Assembly: GCA_963966185.1 (NCBI GenBank)
Contig: CAWZYM010000283.1
Span: 320,001 to 384,000, forward strand
Direction: 5' to 3'
Source of the DNA: Rhabditoides inermis
Taxonomy: Eukaryota > Nematoda > Chromadorea > Rhabditida > Rhabditidae
Length of the DNA: 64,000 bases
Part shown: positions 57,223 through 64,000 of the stretch, in pieces
Layout of the letters: every line of letters begins with the position of its first letter
How positions within the stretch are numbered: position 1 is the stretch's first letter
Notes under the pieces: generated by a model
Told to the model about the DNA's origin: nothing
The model's database searches: none
Seen by the model: the letters and a program-made list of their open reading frames with translations, nothing else
Translations under genes and position numbers: made by a program

Positions 57223-59218
57223 ATGTCCATGCAACGTATCGGCAGGGGCGTTCTGCGCATCGCTTCCGAGGTGAGGAGAGTCGTCCATTTTTACATTTAT
57301 ATTATATTCCTATTACCGTTGACAATTTCCAGTTTGCCGGCCACCTGAAAGGCGCGAAGGGCGGTGTGTACGCGCGTCTGCTGCCGCGCATCTTCAACCC
57401 CGCGCACCGTCTCGATGTGGCCGTCCGCCGGTCCGGCTCCCTCATCCCCTCGCGCAACCCGTTCCTTCGAATGGTAAACGTTATTGACACTTATCATGGA
57501 TGAAACATGTTTTCAGATGCAAATGGTGGCTCGAAACCAGCGCGCGGTGGTGCGGCCCTTCGCCAATCTCGCCATGCAACACCGCCAGTTACATGTACTG
57601 TTTCCATGTCCCTTCCTATGCCACCAGAGCTTTCTCTTTCAGTACCAGCAAGCGCCAATCGCCCGTCGTCGCTTTCTATTCCAGCGACCGCGTCACCAGG
57701 TCGGAGTCGTCGAGCGCATCAGAGTGAGTCTCATCCGTTCTACAGTATGTATACCGTAACCCTCAGGACCTGTTCGGTAGCAATGAGCGATACAACGCCG
57801 ATCTGCGCAAGAACGCGCTGCCCACGCAACTCGATCAGTACGAGATTGGTGAGTATCGATTATTGATTTATCGATTGATTTCTATAGGAGAGAACCTTGG
57901 CTACGGCTGCAACGCCGCTGTATACGCGCTGAGAGTCAAGAATCTGAACCAACCAAGCACCTCATCTAGTGCTGATCTGAAGGTTCGTTCTCTATCTCTT
58001 CTCCATCTCTCCCTTTCCTCTTTCTGTCTCCCTCTCTCCCCCTCTCCCTCCCTCTCCCTCCCTCTCTCTCCCTCTCTCCCCTCTCTCTCTCCCTCCCTCT
58101 CCCTCCCTCTCTCCTCTCTCAACATACCCATCCCAGGCGTACCCGCTCGCCCTGAAGCTGATGTACAACTACCAGTTCGACAACGCGCACCTGTCCGACG
58201 ACCACCTGTGGCGTGAGATGGGCGTGGAACTCGCGCCTCTCCCCGACAGCGAGCGACTCGTGCGCGGACGATTCGGCAGGTAAATCAGTCAGGCAGTAAA
58301 AAAGATTGTAGAGACGTGCGCGGAGCGCGGCACTTCTTCCTGCCTCCTGTGGCAAGAGGAAATTCCATTGTCTCTCTCTCTCAGCAATTCGAAGGAATAA
58401 AATAACCAGCGTTGCCACTGTATTCATGAAAACAGAGACCTTGTGATTAAAAACTGGGTTCTCGAACCATGATAGCAGAAGAAGAAGAGACGGTGTTGTT
58501 GTATTGTTGCATAGTTTCCTTCCAGCTACCGGCCCCTCTCGCGCACCCACCCCAACATTGTCCGCCTCCACACCGCATTCGTCGACACCATGCCGATTCT
58601 GCCAGACGCACATGACAAGTGAGTCGATTTGTTCTCGGGGTTACTGTAGAGGCGAAACCTGGTGCGAAATGATGTCCCTGGTGTATGGTATGGTGTATGA
58701 ATACGGCATGTCATTTCAAGTGTTCATCCGGAATCGTTGTAGTATGACATATCTTTACGTCGTCCGAACTGCGAACTGATTCGACTCGCAGGTACCCGGA
58801 CGCGCTGCCCTCCGCGCCCTTCTACGAGTCGATCGCCACCGACCCGCGCACTCTATTCGTCGTCATGAAACGGTGGGGCGGACCGAATACATTTCCGAGT
58901 CCCATGCATGTTCAGCTACCGCATGACGCTCACCGAGTACGTGCGAACGAGGAGGAGGAACTACTGGTGAGTGGGGGGGGAGGGAGGGAGAGAGATATGA
59001 GAGAGAGAAAGATATGAGAGAGAGAGAGAAAGAGAGATATGAGAGAGAGAGAGCGGCTTCTCTAACTCAGGAACGGCCGCGTGATGCTGGGTCAGCTACT
59101 GGAGGGCTGCTCGTTTCTGCAGGAGAGCTGCATCGCGCAGAGGGATATGAAGAGCGACAACGTGCTGCTGCAGTTCGACCATGACGGTGGGGACTCTCTC
59201 TTTCTCTCTTTCTCTCTT

Positions 59219-59279
<61 letters not shown>

Positions 59280-59892
59280 TTCCTCACGGTTTCCCCTCAT
59301 TCTCCAGCTTCCCCTCTCTAGCCTCATCCTCAACATCATCCAGATGTCTGCCAGTTTGACTAGCGATGCATTTTATCTATGGTATGGAGTCTGTTGCAGG
59401 CGAGGCGCTGGTCATGTTACTAGTAAAAATGGGAAAGATTTCCAGCCTACCATCAGACCGTCAGTCGATCAGATCATAATCCGAACCCCTTCAAGCGCGT
59501 CTGTCCTTTCTATTTCCTCTTCCATCTGCACTTGTTGTCCTCTACTAGCCAGTCCATATGGCATGTCGGAACGATGCTTGCAGGCGAGGCACCCCATCTG
59601 GTCATCTCGGATTTCGGATGCGCCCTCGCCACTGGCGACTGGACGGTGCGATTCGAAGACGGAGTCGACTTGGGAGGCAACATCTGCACTAGGGCGCCCG
59701 AGATCGCCATGGCGAGGTTTGGGGGGGGGGGGAGAGAGGCAGGGAGGGAGAGAGAGAGGGAGAGAGAGAGAGGAGAGAGAGGGGAGAGAGAGCGGCAGGG
59801 AGGGAGAGAGGAAGAGAGAGAGGGAGAGAGAGAGGGCGAGAGAGAGAGAGAGGGGGAGAGAGAGGGGAGAGAGAGCGGCAAAGAGGGAGAGA

Positions 59893-59930
<38 letters not shown>

Positions 59931-60802
59931 AATCCCCCCTCCAGACACGGCTCTGTGGTCGACTTCCGTCTGGCTGACACGTGGGCGGCCGGTGGCCTGG
60001 CCTACGAGATATTCACAAAGTGGGTTTCATGAATTATGATGACCTGAAAAAATCCATTCGATATACCTCATGTTCCGGCGAATAGGAAATCACAATCACA
60101 CCACCACACCACCAAACTACCACACCATCACATAATCAGTCGTGGTGAATAGTGTGGTTGCGCTAAGTTGAGGTGGTGTGATAGTGTGATGGTGTGGTGG
60201 TGTGATGGTGTGATGGTGTGGTGGTGTGATGGTGTGAACTCCATATTGCCTCATGTTCCACTTTCCATCGGAGTTTTCTAGATTTTCTAAAAAAAAAAGT
60301 GATTGTGTTGCAATTTCCACGAAAAGTAATCTTCAGCTGGTAATAGCGGACGCTCGAGCATTTTTGTGTCAATGTGCGTGGCGTTGAATTTCACAAACAT
60401 TTTTCCATGCAAAATATCTTTAATGTGATCGTATAGTCAGTATTCTAGCGACAATGTGGCAATTTAATGTCTTGTGCTTGTCGGGTTGAATTCTAAAAAA
60501 ACCTTTTTTTACGTGGCAAAATATCTTTCATCTGAGAATGTAATCAGCACTCTAGCGACGGTGTGTCAATGCCTTGTTCATAGATTTTGCTCATTGATGC
60601 AGAAGACGTGATTTTCACGAAGCTGACCTGGCTTGATCAGGAGATCAGGACAAACATGAATATCTTATCAGATTTTTCATTTCAAGAAGTGAATGTATGT
60701 TATGTACTATATGGTTACTTGAAGGGAGAACCCGTTCTACCGCCGCCTCCGCTCCGCCACCTACTCCATGGACGAGCTGCCGGTGCTGCCCAGCAAGGTG
60801 CG

Positions 60803-60837
<35 letters not shown>

Positions 60838-63465
60838 TTATTTCTCTCCAACTATCTCTCTAACGCCATCTACCTCTACATATCTCGTTCCCACTCTTTC
60901 CTTCTCCTATCCTATCTATCCCCACTCCTGCACTCCCCACAGCCTCACTCCTCGTGTATTCCCTCTCGGTCCTACTTCCCTTGTCTCTCTGCTCATCTCT
61001 GCCTCTCTCCAGGTCCCGTCGGTCGTGTGCTCCGTGATCACCGCACTGCTGCAGCGCCTCCCGGAGGAGGTTCGTAGTTTTTTTCCGGATCTGCGTATAG
61101 AAATGTTGTGAAACCTGCGTGCACATTGACTGGACGCAATCCAGCAGCTGTGTGCACTCTTCACTCTCATTCGCTCTTTTCGGCGCGTGTTTCCCGGCGC
61201 GGGCCACATTGTTAGTGGTTCGAAGTTGTTAGTTTGTCCTGAAATTGTTCTTTTCGAAACACGCATCTACTCTTTCTCTCACTGACTTCTCTGCAGCGCG
61301 TGTCTCCGCGCACTGCGGCGACCGCGGTGTGCCTGTCCCTCTTCCGCTGGGGTGCGGACTCGTCAGCCACCCTGGCTGCCTGCGGTCTCACCCACGCCGG
61401 ACTCCTAGCCGCGGCGGGCGACGCCGGCAAGACCATGAGCAGGGTGCTGCACAAGGTGGGCGTTCTGTATCATGTTATCGCGTTAGATCTCACGTTTTGT
61501 CAGGATCAGGTTTTCCCCCAGTTATTTCCGCTGTATAAAATGTGTTTCACTTTCGCGATACGTGCTCTGACGATTTGACGGTATCAATTATCGGATATTT
61601 TCTGTTCTAGTTGCTCCAGCGGTATTCCCGGTAGAAACATCCGGTTCAAAATCACGGATAGTTCCTTTCCTCTCATTCTCACCCCCCCCCCCCTCTCTTC
61701 AAGTTGCTTCTCTGTTGAGTCCTTACCGTATACCTTCTCACCCCCTCTCATCTTCCATCTCCTTCTCACTTTCATCTCACCGTTAACCTTCTCACCCCCT
61801 CATCTTCCACCTGCTTCTCACTTTCATCTTACCGTATACCCTCCTCCTTTGCAGCTCGCCCGCAAGTCTGAGCGCGCGGTGGACGATGTGCTGTCGCTGT
61901 TCTCTGCCGAGACGATGGTCGGTCGCGGACTCGCCGCCGGAGTCATCAGCGACGCCGAGATACAGGTCAGCTGCATCTGCCCCCAATAGAGCTGCCAGGG
62001 TAGTAGGTTTATCACTCAAATTTTGAACGACGAGATACAGGTGAGCTTTCAGTAGATTCGAGTAGTTAATTTTTGTCTGAGACGCCGAGGTCAGGGGTTG
62101 AGCACTCTAGGTCTGAAAGACGAGTACGTGTGAGCTGCCAGGGTAGTAGGTTGCATGACACATCATTGAAATTCTGAAAGACGCCGAGAAATAGGTGAGT
62201 TTACAGTAGAGTCAAGTAGTTAACCCTGAATTTTGGGGGGGGGGGGAGGAATCGAGATACAAATGAGCTAACACTAACCACACAGAAAGATCACTTTGAT
62301 CACACAGATAGAACACTGACAGTTGGTTTTTGCGTGAATCACTGCGCTGATAGTTCCGATTTCCAAACCGCAGCTTCTCTGACATTGAGAATTGAGATTT
62401 GGAAACGTTGCATAACAACGAGGCCGCAACGCCAGTAGAGTAGTTTCTAGCTGTTTGGATGAATGATTGGACGCGGACACTTTTTTCACGGTTTACTGTG
62501 AACAAGACGAAGTGCAATCCTGTTTATCACCACATTTCGACACTTCCGCTGGATGTTTTTGATGTTGTTGCAAAGGCAACTTGTCTGCAGGCTGTAAAGT
62601 ACCAGAAATTCGAAAAGAGTTGTGGATCTCGCATGGGCAGCTTGCGAATTCGTCGTTGCCGATTCTTACATGGCTATTCACACAATTCCAAATTTCGTTC
62701 ACACAATTTTTCTGGAAAAGCTCATTTTCTGAATCAGCTCGAAACATTGTGTCTATGGCCCTGTTTTCATGAGAATCGGCAAAGACGAGTTTGTAAGCTA
62801 CCCGTGTCGGACAACCTTCGCACAAGTAGTCTGAAATTGTCTGTCCCGGAACACATTAGGCTCTCTCTCCCCTCTCGCTGCACTAAATGACGCAACGTTC
62901 CGTCTTCACACAGTCATCTGATTCACCCCTCACTGATTCGAGTGATCTTGTCAAGGCTGTAACAGGTCTACTATCACGTCAGAGAACAGATAATCGACCC
63001 GTGTTCACCTTTTATTTGCATGGTACCGGTACAGGTACACCCTATCAAGTATTGGTGATTGCAAATACGTGTATTCGATTTGCAAATGACGATACGTAGT
63101 TTCGTAGTTTTCCACAAACTACACGTCTAAAACCTGGTTTCTGTGAGTTCGTCGTTCGAACAATAATGGTTTAAAAAATGGCATGCAATGTAAGTATGTA
63201 TTAAAAAGACAAAATAAATCACACGTAAAGTAGCGGACAGTATCATTGAAACAGCCATCAAACGATAAAACCTCCATCGAAATTTGACCACACAATGTGT
63301 TTCGTAGACGTTGTGAAGAGACTTAGCACACATGTGCTTTCAGCTGCACAGATTTCGTATATTCACTTTTACAAAAGCGTATTTTAGCTGCGCGCGACGG
63401 TTCTGTCGCGCATCACTCGAGACGATGTGCGTGCTGCTGCGCCCTACTTCCTCCCCAACAACTAG
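57223..63465 (+). CDS. pink-1: PINK1-like mitochondrial serine/threonine kinase
   Basis: Seventeen exons: 57223-57270, 57333-57473, 57517-57723, 57767-57848, 57888-57982, 58137-58279, 58526-58618, 58792-58872, 58916-58966, 59071-59186, 59584-59716, 59945-60019, 60725-60797, 61013-61069, 61297-61455, 61855-61965, 63388-63465; 580 aa, the PINK1 size. The N-terminus is Arg-rich without acids (MSMQRIGRGVLRIASE, a mitochondrial presequence), then a short hydrophobic segment in exon 3. The kinase shows the Gly loop GENLGYGCNAAVYA (about 160), ATP-binding Lys in LALKLM (about 198), catalytic loop IAQRDMKSDNVLL (Asp 339; Gln replaces the usual His), DFGCALA (Asp 362) and TRAPEI. DFGCAL and the long C-terminal extension (ending PYFLPNN) are PINK1 traits. 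PINK1 phosphorylates ubiquitin and Parkin on damaged mitochondria. Exon 3 is the least certain frame. The upstream TIR element sits in its promoter. Confidence 0.93.
61952..62205 (+). repeat. repeated copies of the exon 16 end and donor
   Basis: GACGCCGAGATACAG/GT at the end of PINK1 exon 16 is echoed by GACGAGATACAGGTGAGC (about 62027-62045), a GACGCCGAGGTCAGG (about 62080) and GACGCCGAGAAATAGGTGAGT (about 62180-62200), each followed by related sequence (TAGTAGGTT, CAAGTAGTTAA). It is a decayed tandem duplication of an exon-intron junction. Confidence 0.65.
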
Positions 63466-64000
63466 AGATCCCCTGCTCACCGGGCAGTTCAAGGCGGTCA
63501 GCACGTAGTCAGGCCTTGTTCCGGCACACACCGCTACGAATCCAGTAGTCGTCTAGTCTCACACAGAGTACACATACACATACATACACGAGTCGACCGG
63601 AATCCGTTTAATGATCGCGGCTATGTACTCGCGGTCTCACGATGATGACATTGCGTTTGTAATTATTATTTGTTAGTTCAGGATAAACGTTGTTTCTTGT
63701 GTCACGTTGTGTGTCATCGTTGTGTGTCACGTTGTGTCACGTTGTTTCTCGTCAGTGTTACTGCGCGTCTTCGCTTTGTTACGTGATTGTTCGAACGATT
63801 CGACCGAACCAACAAGTAGTAACACCGAATGTTACTGCCATTTTACACCGGCACGCGGCCGTTCGTCGGCTAGTGGTTAGTGGAGCGCGCTTTTCAACCA
63901 GTACCACTTCATCGCTCGAACAGTCTTCCGGTAGGGAATCGATGGCGATCCACCTGCTATCGATCGATCGTCTCATCCTACCTGCTATCACTGATGGCGC
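63466..64000. other. region after PINK1
   Basis: Contains short direct repeats of GTGTCACGTTGTGT near 63699-63745. No gene recognised; open frames here are short. Confidence 0.5.

Noticed and set aside
59469..60039. Ser/Leu- and Arg/Glu-repeat proteins around 59.5-60.0 kb
   Set aside because: Translations of CT/GA tracts within PINK1 introns.
63779..63991. Minus-strand frame at the right edge
   Set aside because: Short, no recognisable motif, contains simple palindromic GATCGATC sequence.

Overview
This is eukaryotic DNA, almost certainly from a nematode. Genes are split into many exons of about 50-350 bp with GT/AG (occasionally GC/AG) introns. The content includes secreted fatty-acid-binding proteins of the nematode LBP type, a tandem array of small multi-pass membrane proteins resembling nematode serpentine receptors, and worm-like orthologues of PINK1, RRP12, the V-ATPase a subunit and an Ach1-type CoA transferase. 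The intron density would suit a diplogastrid such as Pristionchus, but that is inference. All exon models were read by eye from splice signals, reading frame and family similarity; boundaries may be off by a base or two.

Layout. 0-7 kb: a decayed LINE fragment (-), the last exon of a KDM4/JMJD2-like demethylase (+), two paralogous Gly/Tyr-rich secreted protein genes (-) with a tyrosine-kinase relic between them, and an intergenic stretch with a small TA-flanked MITE. 7.4-12.3 kb: a mitochondrial acetyl-CoA hydrolase/CoA-transferase gene of 12 exons (+). 13.8-16.0 kb: a small basic protein of unknown function (+) whose last intron holds two abutting TTAA-flanked MITEs. 17.3-38.6 kb: a tandem array (+) of a seven-exon membrane protein family: copy 1 has a nonsense codon, copies 2 and 3 look intact, copy 4 is split by a full-length LINE, copy 5 has frameshifts, and copy 6 is only the 3' half. 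Two damaged LBP-type genes (-) sit between copies 1 and 2, and a complete non-autonomous LTR retrotransposon lies between copies 4 and 5.

38.9-45.7 kb: V-ATPase subunit a (-, 19 exons), with an unrelated six-exon gene (+) nested in its seventh intron. 46.2-51.6 kb: RRP12-like ribosome-biogenesis gene (-, 23 exons). 52.2-57.2 kb: a four-level nest of mobile DNA: an outer element with ~440-bp terminal inverted repeats and a perfect 9-bp target duplication, containing LINE fragments, interrupted by a 2.2-kb TA-flanked palindrome, whose right arm carries a tRNA-derived SINE. The outer element ends only 18 bp before the start codon of the last gene, PINK1 (57.2-63.5 kb, +, 17 exons, 580 aa).

The genes do not form one pathway. 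Housekeeping genes (CoA transferase, V-ATPase, RRP12, PINK1) keep clean frames, while the space between them is a fast-changing field of lineage-specific gene duplicates, gene relics, nested transposons and long CT/GA, AT, CA and ATT simple repeats. The most notable features are the nested element on the PINK1 promoter, the complete non-autonomous LTR element, the exon-disrupting LINE with a PHD finger, the TTAA MITE family, and inverted intronic repeats that could affect splicing.
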